Assembly: GCA_049516635.1 (NCBI GenBank)
Contig: JBEKSX010000011.1
Coordinates: forward strand, 1-41,362
Direction of reading: 5' to 3'
DNA: 41,362 nucleotides
Source: JBEKSX01 sp049516635
GTDB taxonomy: Bacteria > Bacteroidota > Ignavibacteria > Tepidaquicellales > OLB5
The position numbers and the translations under genes were made by a program. A model generated the notes under the pieces. The model was not told the origin of the DNA. It made no database searches and saw only the letters and a program-made list of their open reading frames with translations. This document shows, piece after piece, positions 7,816 through 15,533 of the stretch; position 1 is the first letter of the stretch; each line of letters begins with the position of its first letter.

Positions 7816-8487
7816 TTATTTACTCTCAATCGGTTCCGTACCCGCAGAAGATGAAACGGATCGTATTTTATCTCTTATGATCAATAAAGTAAATGCTGTC
7901 AATCCGGTGACCAGTAATCCAAAATCCGCATAAATTCCATAATTCAATGCGGCAAAAAAACCTATAATAGACCAGATGAGCGGAATAATTAAAATATATT
8001 TCGGAATAATTTTCTCCGTCCACATTAGCAGACCAAATGTGAATATGGTAGTCGGGCACGGCAGGCCGAAAGTAGGAGAAGCAGGATAGGAATGCCCGAG
8101 TAAATGATTCAACAAAGGATAGATTATAAGACCGTACAAAATAAAAATAAACCCAAGTATGCCATATTTATCTGGTTTAAACAAAAAGCTCAATCGATCC
8201 TTAATAACACCAGAATAGAAAAACAAAATACCTTGAATAATGTATAAAATCCCAAACAGGTAAGCGGCTTTATTTATGCGTGCGAAGAAGAACAAATGAT
8301 ATACAATACCTATCCACAGCCAATAAAAAGCAAAGATGATGCTTATGTATATGTTCGAGAATGAAAATCTTTTGATCGAGAAAACAATAGCAATACAGGC
8401 GAGAAGTATCAGGATTGCTTGTATTGGAAAAACCGAAGTATTATATTTTACGAATACATCTATGAACTGTTCTTTTGTAAATGGCAT
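7816..8487 (-). CDS. DUF6064 family membrane protein
   Basis: Polytopic membrane protein of 223 residues with six to seven hydrophobic segments. The conserved start MPFTKEQFIDVFVKYN and the late motif HSYPASPTFGLPCPTTIFTF match DUF6064 as I recall it. The family has no known biochemical function. The protein ends in a short Ser-rich polar tail. It lies 41 bp after the last T9SS cargo gene and 13 bp before the methyltransferase-like gene on the same strand. The start ATG 8487 is preferred because it opens with the conserved family N-terminus. Confidence 0.8.
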   Translation of the reverse strand: MPFTKEQFIDVFVKYNTSVFPIQAILILLACIAIVFSIKRFSFSNIYISIIFAFYWLWIGIVYHLFFFARINKAAYLFGILYIIQGILFFYSGVIKDRLSFLFKPDKYGILGFIFILYGLIIYPLLNHLLGHSYPASPTFGLPCPTTIFTFGLLMWTEKIIPKYILIIPLIWSIIGFFAALNYGIYADFGLLVTGLTAFTLLIIRDKIRSVSSSAGTEPIESK

Positions 8488-8528
8488 GGTTTTCTAATCA
8501 CTGAAAACAGTAAGATAATAACTCTTTT

Positions 8529-9824
8529 TTATTTTACCAAAACCATTTTCTTAGATGAAGAAAAATCACCTGATGTTAATTTATAAAAATATACACCGCT
8601 GGGATAATTCGTCCCGTCCCATTCAACTTCGTATGTTCCGGGTTTTAGCTGTTGGTTAACGAGGGTAGCAACTTCACGGCCGAGGATATCGTAGATCTTC
8701 AAAGTCACGAACCCCCCTACCCCCCTTTCGCTAAGGGGGGACAATGGGATTTGGAATTTTATCTTTGTTGACGGGTTGAAGGGATTGGGGTAGTTTTGGG
8801 ATAGGGAAAAAGCATTCGTATAATTTTCATTTTTAGAAATAGAAGTATATAATCCACCCCCATCTGTTGTTTTTAGAATTGTTCCAGCGTCTCCGGCACA
8901 ATAACCTATGAATTCATTTATCATTGAGATAGTCCGGATAGTATTGGTAGTTGGAAGACTCTTCGAAGTCCAGTTATGGCCAGAGTTGGTTGTATAATAA
9001 ATTCCGGCTACAGTGCTAGCCCAACCTAGCGAGCATGATCCAAAACCGAAAGTTATAACATCATAAAATAGAGTTAACCCCCAAGTATTCCCTCCATCAA
9101 CAGTATAATGGACATAATGATACAAGAACCATTCTAATTCTCTATGAAATGCGTGAAATATTCCACAGTTGTCATTATAAAAATAAATGGTACCAATTGA
9201 CATGTTCCCGGTGGCTTGCATTTTACCGTAAGTGCCTCCCCAATTAATACCGCCATCCATAGTTTTGAATGTACTTATAATATGCATTTCGGGGTAATAT
9301 TGCGTTTGCTGCGCTGTCACAAAAGCAGTATCAGAATTCAATGCAGACAGACCCGTAATAACATAGTTGCCGGGACCGGGAAATGAGTTTATCATATGAT
9401 ATTCCCAGGTAACTCCGCTATTTGTTGTTCTTCGAATCAAGGAATCGCCGCAGGTCATCCAACCTGTATTTTCATTTACAAATGAGAAATCACAGGCGTT
9501 TCCTATAGAATTCCAATTTGATCCTGTATTAGTGGTTTTTAACAGTGAAGCTGAACATGTAAGAAATCCTGTAGAATAATTTATGAACTGGATTTTTCCA
9601 TTTCCACCTGTACTTCGTATTAGAGTCCAGTTCAATCCTCCATTCACCGTCCTGTAAACTCCACCATTTGAACAACAAAAATACAAAGTGTCTTTGTTCA
9701 ATGAAGAAATTGATGTTATATCAGCATTTGTCGGAGAAGGGAGCAAATACCAATCAGCAATAGTTGCTGATGGTAAAACAAAAAGCAAAACGACCAGAGT
9801 CAGAAGTTCTTTCATTGTACTCAT
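8529..9824 (-). CDS. Ycf48/BNR-type beta-propeller with T9SS sorting domain
   Basis: Secreted surface protein, 431 residues. Signal peptide at 1-23 (hydrophobic LTLVVLLFVLPSATIA). The body is made of propeller blades with the repeating G-x-x-TTNSGxxW signature (TVNGGLNW, TTNTGSNW, TTNSGVTW, TMDGGINW, TVDGGNTW, TTNSGHNW). The last 90 residues are a type A T9SS sorting domain (NYPNPFNPSTKIKFQIP ... GVYFYKL ... KKMVLVK), recognised by the outer-membrane translocon and removed or anchored there. The peptide SPLSERGVGGF between its first two strands is encoded by a palindromic element (8710-8741). ATG 9824 has TAGGAG at 8 nt. It is the last gene of the cargo block. Confidence 0.88.
   Translation of the reverse strand: MSTMKELLTLVVLLFVLPSATIADWYLLPSPTNADITSISSLNKDTLYFCCSNGGVYRTVNGGLNWTLIRSTGGNGKIQFINYSTGFLTCSASLLKTTNTGSNWNSIGNACDFSFVNENTGWMTCGDSLIRRTTNSGVTWEYHMINSFPGPGNYVITGLSALNSDTAFVTAQQTQYYPEMHIISTFKTMDGGINWGGTYGKMQATGNMSIGTIYFYNDNCGIFHAFHRELEWFLYHYVHYTVDGGNTWGLTLFYDVITFGFGSCSLGWASTVAGIYYTTNSGHNWTSKSLPTTNTIRTISMINEFIGYCAGDAGTILKTTDGGGLYTSISKNENYTNAFSLSQNYPNPFNPSTKIKFQIPLSPLSERGVGGFVTLKIYDILGREVATLVNQQLKPGTYEVEWDGTNYPSGVYFYKLTSGDFSSSKKMVLVK
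8710..8741. repeat. In-frame palindromic half element in sorting domain (copy 1)
   Basis: The plus strand reads AACCCCCCTA, then CCCCCCTTT-CGCT-AAGGGGGG-A. Read in the gene it encodes SPLSERGVGGF, between KIKFQIPL and VTLKIYD. It is the same half element as the lipA leader copy and has no stop in the frame used. Confidence 0.85.
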
Positions 9825-9921
9825 GATAAAACTCCTATTATATAATTATTAAATTTTTTTCCATTTATATCGCATCTTGGATTGCCATATATAACATATT
9901 CATTTTATTTTGTTATTTTTT

Positions 9922-11277
9922 TCACTTTATCAGCACCATTTTCTTTGTTGCTATATGCTCCGGTTCGGAGTTAACAAACCTCGGGTCTTTTACGTACACC
10001 TGGTAAAAATAAATACCCGATGAATATTTTGAGCCGTCCCACGATGTCTCATAAATGCCCGGCTTTGTGACCTGATCGAGAAGTGTTTCTACTACCCTGC
10101 CCATAACATCATATACCTTTATCACAATCTGTGAGCCCAGTATCTCACCCGGATTATTGTTCTTCAGGTAAGGAATCTCGAATTTAAAATGGGTTTGAGG
10201 ATTGAACGGGTTGGGATAGTTCTGATAAAGATTAAATGATGCAGGTATTTCGCTCGATAATATTCGAACACCTTCAAAAGTTCCGTTTCCCCTGCTTATT
10301 CCGCCATTAGATCTCACTGCATATATCACCCCTGATCCTATGATCACCTGTCTTGACATAGACATATGAGTATAGTTTCCTGCGGGAGCTGTGTAATCTG
10401 TCATCCAGTTCGTATAGGGCAGATAAGAACGATAAATCGTGTTACTGTTTCTTATTACCCAGGCGCAGTTATAAATATTCATGTCAATGGCTGCTCCGAT
10501 GAAATTGCCTGTTCCGCTTATAGTAACATTGAGCCAATTAAGCCCCCTGTTAGTTGTTCTATACAAAGTCTGTCCGCCCGTTAAACCGTACATTACGATC
10601 GGTCTATCAAAGCATATCATATAACTGTTCGTCTCCGGAGAAATAGACTGGAAAGTCCATGCAGAACCAAAATTAGTTGAATAATATAATTTAGAATTGT
10701 TCGTTCCAAACCAAATTTTGTTCGTGTCGATCCACATCGAGTTGTTCCAACCGGTTTCAGTTGCGGTTTGGGAAAGGTACAGACCGGTTGAATCCCAGTT
10801 TATTCCTCCGTTCGATGTTTTCCAAAGTGACCACCTCCCTCCAACCGGGTTGCCTTCCATAAAACCGATTGCTGAAGTTGTCATCCAGATAGCATTAATG
10901 TACCCGTTGTTTTGAGTGAAGACCTGAGTCCAGTTGCTTCCTCCGTTCGATGTTCTGTAGATATAACTAGTAGTAATTCCAAAGTTCCCAGAAGTTAAGG
11001 CAATGTTTGCATCGACCGCATATATATTTACTAAATTTATTACGTTCGGTATACCGTTGCCGCTGACATTAATCCAGTTATATCCGCCGTTTACAGTTTT
11101 AATTACTGTACCGTTCTGTCCGCATGCCCATGCCACACTGCCGTTCACATTGGAGACGGAATTCAGCGAAACTGTAACACCTGATGCCACTTCATTCCAG
11201 AAGACCTGGGCTGATGAATTATTATTACTTGAAAAAATAATGAAAAGAACCGATAGTAAAATTGTAAACTTTTTCAT
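9922..11277 (-). CDS. Ycf48/BNR-type beta-propeller with divergent T9SS sorting domain
   Basis: Secreted propeller protein, 451 residues from ATG 11277, which has AAAGGAG about 8 nt upstream; an in-frame TTG at 11295 sits before this ribosome site and is rejected. Signal peptide at 1-24 (ILLSVLFIIFSSNNNSSAQ). Blade motifs such as TVNGGYNW, TSNGGSNW, TSNGGINW, STNFGSAW and TTNRGLNW recur about every 45 residues. The sorting domain is recognisable (NYPNPFNPQTHFKFEIP ... YSSGIYFYQ ... KKMVLIK) but is the most divergent of the eight. It has YLKNNNPGEILG where the others carry palindrome-encoded peptide, plus an extra segment (VKDPRFVNSEPEHIA) before the final basic motif. It belongs to the cargo block. 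Confidence 0.87.
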   Translation of the reverse strand: MKKFTILLSVLFIIFSSNNNSSAQVFWNEVASGVTVSLNSVSNVNGSVAWACGQNGTVIKTVNGGYNWINVSGNGIPNVINLVNIYAVDANIALTSGNFGITTSYIYRTSNGGSNWTQVFTQNNGYINAIWMTTSAIGFMEGNPVGGRWSLWKTSNGGINWDSTGLYLSQTATETGWNNSMWIDTNKIWFGTNNSKLYYSTNFGSAWTFQSISPETNSYMICFDRPIVMYGLTGGQTLYRTTNRGLNWLNVTISGTGNFIGAAIDMNIYNCAWVIRNSNTIYRSYLPYTNWMTDYTAPAGNYTHMSMSRQVIIGSGVIYAVRSNGGISRGNGTFEGVRILSSEIPASFNLYQNYPNPFNPQTHFKFEIPYLKNNNPGEILGSQIVIKVYDVMGRVVETLLDQVTKPGIYETSWDGSKYSSGIYFYQVYVKDPRFVNSEPEHIATKKMVLIK

Positions 11278-11305
11278 ATGAATTACTCCTTTCAAGAGTT
11301 TATAT

Positions 11306-13360
11306 TCATTTTAGAAGGATCATTCTTTTACTTTCCGAAAAGGTTTCAGTTGTCAATTTATAAAAATATACCCCGCTCGGATAGTCTGTCCCATCCCCCG
11401 AAGGGGCAGGCCATTCGACTTCATAAGTTCCGGGTTTTAATTGTTCGTTAACGAGGGTTGCAACTTCTCGACCGAGGAGGTCATAAATGGTTAATCTAGT
11501 AAACAACCCCCGGCTAAAGCCACCCCCTTTATTAAGGGGGATTTGGAATTTTATCTTAGTAGACGGATTAAAGGGGTTGGGGTAGTTCTGGAAAAGACTA
11601 AAAGATTCGGGGATTTGATTGTGAAGAGGTTCTAAACCAACAAGCTCTCCAAGCGGTCTTACCCATACGGAATTCCTGGAAGTCCCTGCATATACAAAAT
11701 TACCGGCTATCGCAAAAGAAAATATTCCATAATCGTAATTAAAAAGACCTTCGTTTTTTTGAACCCAGGTTATCCCATTATCAGTAGAAAGATGCACACC
11801 ATAAATGAATGAGCCGGAAAAAATATTTGTTCCGATTACCGCAAGAGAAATTACCCGATCGTTCAACAACAAAGTTTGCGTCCACGTGCTCCCATAATTA
11901 GTTGAACGATAAATACCATGTTCGGTCCCGGCAAAGACGTTTGGTCCGTTTACTGCAAGAGAATAGGCAGCCTGATCATTTAATGAAGTCCGTGCCCATG
12001 AAATACCGTAATTAGTAGATAAGTACACCCCGTAACTGTTTGTCCCTGCAAAAACATTCGAGCCATATGCCGCTACGGTATATACCACAGTATCGCACAT
12101 TGAACTTAAAGTCCAATTATCACCGTAGTTTGATGATAGAAAAACACCGGCGTTATTTCCGACGAATGCATAAGAACCACTTACTGCAAGAGACGCAACA
12201 GAGGTAATTAACACCTGTGTCCACGAACCACCATTGTCAGTAGATTTATAAACACCTGTGCTTGTTCCTGCTAATAGATTCGAACCGCTAAATGCGAGTG
12301 AGGAAATATAAGATTCCGTCAGTGATGTCAGTGTCCAATTGCCGCCGGTATTCGTTGTTAGAAACACACCCGTTCCGCCTGCTTCAATTCCGTTTGACTC
12401 ACTTACTCCGGCAAAAATATTGCTGCCGTTTACAGCAATAGCCCTAACCAATTGTCCGTTAAATGTTGTCTGCTTCCAGATACTACCGTTATTTGTACTT
12501 TGATACACACCGTAATTGTTGGTTGCAGCAAATATATTCGTACCGTTTACAGCAAGGCAGTTAATAGTCCTATTATCTAATGATGTGTGATCCCATGTAC
12601 TTCCGTTATCGGTGGTAACATATACTCCGTGTTTAAGTGAGGTACCTGCAAATACATTTGAACCAATTGCAGCTAGTGAAAGGATACGTAATTTGTTCAG
12701 TGATGTCTGTGTCCATGTACTGCCGTTGTTTGATGATATATAAACTCCGTTACCGTCAGTACCTGCAAAGACATTTGAACCGCTTATTACCAGGGACCAG
12801 ACACGCTGATTATTCAAAGATGTCTGTGTCCATGTAGCACCGCTGTTTGTGGACAAATAGACTCCATTGCTATCTGTGCCTGCAAAAATGTTAGACCCGT
12901 TTCTTGCAATAGAGAGGACATCTCTGTAACTTAATGATGTTTGTGACCAATTACTTCCATTGTTAGTTGAGAAATAGACACCAGAGCTCGTCCCCGCAAA
13001 TACATTTGAGCCTATTACCGTAAAGGAAGTCGCATAGAAATAATAATAGGAAACCTGGGTCCAGTTAATGCCGTTATCGGTGGATAAATATATCCCGTAC
13101 TCAGATGTCCCTGCAATCACATTTGTACCGCTAATTGCCAGAGATATCACATTTCTATCCTGTAATGTGGACTCCCCCCATGTATTACCATTATCAGTAG
13201 ACCTGCACACGCCGTATACAGATCCTGCAAATACATTCGTCCCATAGGCTGTAACAGACCAAACCAATCCACCTCCGGGAGGACCAATTTGAACCCATTG
13301 TGCTTTACAAATATTAAAAAATAAAAAACAGATGATAAAAATGAAAAATATTTTTTTCAT
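11306..13360 (-). CDS. Large repeat beta-propeller with T9SS sorting domain
   Basis: Secreted protein, 684 residues, signal peptide at 1-20. It has 13 full and one partial tandem repeats of about 38-46 residues with consensus GSNVFAGTSxxGVYxSTNNG followed by SxWTQTSLxxxxVxSLAV. These are blades of one or two BNR/sialidase-like propellers; no catalytic Asp-box chemistry can be inferred. The sorting domain follows (about 595-684). It contains NKGGGFSRGLF encoded by a palindromic element (11505-11541), and PAPSG at 651-655 encoded by a second, unrelated palindrome (11395-11410) inside the otherwise invariant EWDGTDYPSG. The start ATG overlaps the stop of the preceding cargo gene (ATGA), indicating translational coupling. 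Confidence 0.88.
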   Translation of the reverse strand: MKKIFFIFIICFLFFNICKAQWVQIGPPGGGLVWSVTAYGTNVFAGSVYGVCRSTDNGNTWGESTLQDRNVISLAISGTNVIAGTSEYGIYLSTDNGINWTQVSYYYFYATSFTVIGSNVFAGTSSGVYFSTNNGSNWSQTSLSYRDVLSIARNGSNIFAGTDSNGVYLSTNSGATWTQTSLNNQRVWSLVISGSNVFAGTDGNGVYISSNNGSTWTQTSLNKLRILSLAAIGSNVFAGTSLKHGVYVTTDNGSTWDHTSLDNRTINCLAVNGTNIFAATNNYGVYQSTNNGSIWKQTTFNGQLVRAIAVNGSNIFAGVSESNGIEAGGTGVFLTTNTGGNWTLTSLTESYISSLAFSGSNLLAGTSTGVYKSTDNGGSWTQVLITSVASLAVSGSYAFVGNNAGVFLSSNYGDNWTLSSMCDTVVYTVAAYGSNVFAGTNSYGVYLSTNYGISWARTSLNDQAAYSLAVNGPNVFAGTEHGIYRSTNYGSTWTQTLLLNDRVISLAVIGTNIFSGSFIYGVHLSTDNGITWVQKNEGLFNYDYGIFSFAIAGNFVYAGTSRNSVWVRPLGELVGLEPLHNQIPESFSLFQNYPNPFNPSTKIKFQIPLNKGGGFSRGLFTRLTIYDLLGREVATLVNEQLKPGTYEVEWPAPSGDGTDYPSGVYFYKLTTETFSESKRMILLK
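11395..11410. repeat. Second in-frame palindrome within the same sorting domain
   Basis: The plus strand reads CCCCCGAAGGGGCAGG, with CCCCGAAGGGG as its palindromic part. It encodes PAPSG between EVEW and DGTDYPSG. Six paralogues in the window go directly from EVEW or EVDW to DGT, so this is an in-frame insertion here. Confidence 0.75.
11505..11541. repeat. In-frame palindromic half element in sorting domain (copy 2)
   Basis: The plus strand reads AACCCCC-GGCTAAAGCC-ACCCCCTTTATTAAGGGGG, with an extra small palindrome (GGCTAAAGCC) between the end box and the core hairpin. It encodes LNKGGGFSRGLF. A near-identical copy lies at 17387-17422. Confidence 0.82.
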
Positions 13361-14256
13361 TTCAGCAGTACCATCCTTTTACTTTCGGAAAAAGATTCTG
13401 ATGTTAATTTATAAAAATAAATTCCGCTCGGATAGTCTGTCCCATCCCATTCGACTTCATAAGTTCCGGGTTTTAGTTGCTGGTTAACGAGAATGGCAAC
13501 TTCGTGGCCGAGGAGGTCGTAGATCTTCAAAGTTATGAACCCCCCTACCCCCCTTTCGCTAAGGGGGGTCAGTGGAATAAAAAATTTTATCTTCGTAGTC
13601 GGGTTGAAGGGGTTGGGATAGTTTTGGGAGAGCATAAAGGATTCCGGAAAAGGGTTTGAAATCGGCTCAATACCATTTATTGTTGTGTCTCCATACAAAA
13701 CACCATTAACAACACACCCTACTAAATTTATATATACATAATAAGTAGTTCCAGAACAAGTAGCGTGTGAACAGCCAAAATATTTAGTATATGTCCAATC
13801 ACACGAACTATATCCAATACCCCACCCAAAAGTAAGATTCTTAGTTTGAATTCCAAATAATACAGTTGGGGTTTCGCCATTGCAGTAAATCGTATGACCA
13901 TAACAATAAAAATTTCCTGTCCTCATAGCTAAAGAATCTACCAGTGCATCATTACCATATAAATGACACCCTGTTCCGTTATATAAATACAATGAGCCAG
14001 TTATTGAGTCAGTCCTGTACCACCCGTTACTTAACGTCGGGAAACCCTCACAATAGTAATATTTTATCCCGGACAAAATAGTATCCTTAATAACCCTTCC
14101 AATCGAATATGTACTTGGCGGAGGTGAGGTATAAATAACGTAAACATAAACATTTCCGATTGACAAAGGGAAGTATTTTGTTGATGAGGTATCAAGGATT
14201 TTACTTTGTGATATAAAAGAGATATTAAGAGCAAGAAGGATTAATAAAGATTTCAT
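13357..14256 (-). CDS. Secreted T9SS cargo, paralogous family A (copy 1)
   Basis: Exported protein, 299 residues, with a signal peptide (1-18) and a T9SS sorting domain (about 212-299). The roughly 180-residue body has no recognised enzymatic motif. It is rich in Tyr and Gly and opens with KYFPLSIGNVYVY; family-like motifs are YYYCEGFP, DGWYRTDS-type NGWYRTDSITGSLY, DALVDSLAMRTG and FGIQTKNLTFGWGIG. The closest relative is the gene at 17203-18114 in the same block, with which it is alignable end to end. Several Cys residues in the body might form disulfides at the cell surface. The sorting domain holds the palindromic element 13538-13568. Both ends overlap neighbouring genes by ATGA. Confidence 0.8.
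   Translation of the reverse strand: MKSLLILLALNISFISQSKILDTSSTKYFPLSIGNVYVYVIYTSPPPSTYSIGRVIKDTILSGIKYYYCEGFPTLSNGWYRTDSITGSLYLYNGTGCHLYGNDALVDSLAMRTGNFYCYGHTIYCNGETPTVLFGIQTKNLTFGWGIGYSSCDWTYTKYFGCSHATCSGTTYYVYINLVGCVVNGVLYGDTTINGIEPISNPFPESFMLSQNYPNPFNPTTKIKFFIPLTPLSERGVGGFITLKIYDLLGHEVAILVNQQLKPGTYEVEWDGTDYPSGIYFYKLTSESFSESKRMVLLK
13538..13568. repeat. In-frame palindromic half element in sorting domain (copy 3)
   Basis: The plus strand reads AACCCCCCTA, then CCCCCCTTT-CGCT-AAGGGGGG. It encodes TPLSERGVGGF between KIKFFIPL and ITLKIYD. It differs from copy 1 only at the edges. Confidence 0.85.
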
Positions 14257-15533
14257 TTTATTAACACCATCCTTTTTGTTTGTTTAAAAAAACACGTAGT
14301 TAATTTATAAAAATATACCCCGCTCGGATAGTTTGTCCCGTCCCAATCGACTTCATATGTTCCGGGTTTGAATTGTTGATTAACAAGGGTTGCAACTTCA
14401 CGGCCGAGGAGGTCATAGATTTTTAATGTCACTGACACACCGTGCCCTTCGGGCACCCCTCTCGAGAGGGGAATATCGAACTTTATCTTTGTTGACGGGT
14501 TGAAGGGGTTGGGGTAGTTCTGGGAGAGGGAAAACGATTCTGGAATTTCGTTCGTAATTATTGAGACACCTACCACTCCACCGTTAGTGGTTTCTAATAT
14601 CGTTCCCCCTTCGCCAACAGCATAACCAACCAGGGAATCCAGAAAATCAACAGACCTTAAATTCACATTCGTTCCGCTTACCTGCTGCGACCAGTTATTT
14701 CCACCATCGGTTGATTTTAAAATATACCCGTTGAAACCAACACAATAACCCGTTGAAGGTGAAGGAAAATCTATCCCGAATAATCCATAAGTAAATATCT
14801 GGCTTGTCCAGTTCAACCCTCCGTTTGTTGTCCTTGAAATTCCGCCCTGGCTGTTCCAAAGATTTGCTACTGAAATTCCATTTTGCATATCGAAAAAATA
14901 AACATCCATAAGGTTCGCTTCGTTGTTGTTGACCATGAAGCTGTAAAAAGTCCAGTTCGCACCTCCGTTTGTTGTCTTAGCTACAAGCGGTGAAAAAATA
15001 GTATTTACGCCCACTTCATAACCGATTAATGGAGTAAGCATAAATGCAGAATAAAATGTTACCAAATATCCCTGCGGCGCTCCAATGAACCAGTTGCTAC
15101 CCCCATTCGTTGTATATAGCATGGTCCCCGAATTACCCGAACATATACCGGATGTATCATTACAGAACGAAAGGCCAAAGAGATGATTCGTTGTTCCGCT
15201 GTTTACAGTATACCAGTTGTTACCACTATTGGAAGTTTTTAATATAGTCCCGTTATATCCGCATACAAGTCCGGTTACAGAGTTAATAAAATACACTGAC
15301 CTTAGTTCAATACTCGAGCCTGTATTCAAACCAGCCCAATTCAGCCCTGCGTTGGTTGTTCGTATCACTGTTCCCCCAGAACCGGCGGCATACCCGGTCT
15401 GAACATTAACGAACTGAATGGAATTTAGATTTTGTGTAGTTCCGGAATTTAAAGAGTGCCATTGCGAATATATAGATGAACAAGAAATTACCATTAGAAT
15501 TAAAGAAAATAATTCTGTTTTTAAATTTCTCAT
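14253..15533 (-). CDS. Ycf48-like beta-propeller with T9SS sorting domain
   Basis: Secreted protein, 426 residues. Signal peptide at 1-24 (LILMVISCSSIYSQ). There are about seven blades with the Ycf48-type pattern (TGYAAGSGGTVIRTTNAGLNW, then VCGYNGTILKTSNSGNNW, GTMLYTTNGGSNW, YILKSTDGGNNW, AVGEGGTILETTNGG). Such propellers bind partner proteins or polymers; the ligand is unknown. The sorting domain at about 335-426 is typical, except that SRGVPEGHGVS replaces the usual insert. That peptide is encoded by two palindromes (14442-14471) unlike those in the neighbours. Start and stop both overlap adjacent genes by ATGA, so the middle of the cargo block is translationally coupled. Confidence 0.88.
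   Translation of the reverse strand: MRNLKTELFSLILMVISCSSIYSQWHSLNSGTTQNLNSIQFVNVQTGYAAGSGGTVIRTTNAGLNWAGLNTGSSIELRSVYFINSVTGLVCGYNGTILKTSNSGNNWYTVNSGTTNHLFGLSFCNDTSGICSGNSGTMLYTTNGGSNWFIGAPQGYLVTFYSAFMLTPLIGYEVGVNTIFSPLVAKTTNGGANWTFYSFMVNNNEANLMDVYFFDMQNGISVANLWNSQGGISRTTNGGLNWTSQIFTYGLFGIDFPSPSTGYCVGFNGYILKSTDGGNNWSQQVSGTNVNLRSVDFLDSLVGYAVGEGGTILETTNGGVVGVSIITNEIPESFSLSQNYPNPFNPSTKIKFDIPLSRGVPEGHGVSVTLKIYDLLGREVATLVNQQFKPGTYEVDWDGTNYPSGVYFYKLTTCFFKQTKRMVLIK
14442..14471. repeat. Unrelated palindrome pair at the same sorting-domain site
   Basis: GTGCCCTTCGGGCAC (14442-14456) is directly followed by CCCCTCTCGAGAGGGG (14456-14471). Both are hairpin-forming, and together they encode SRGVPEGHG at the codon position where the paralogues carry the CCCCCCTTT-type element. 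Confidence 0.8.

Noticed and set aside
11560..13300. CRISPR-like or satellite repeat
   Set aside because: The periodicity is in frame and codes for propeller blades of a secreted protein.
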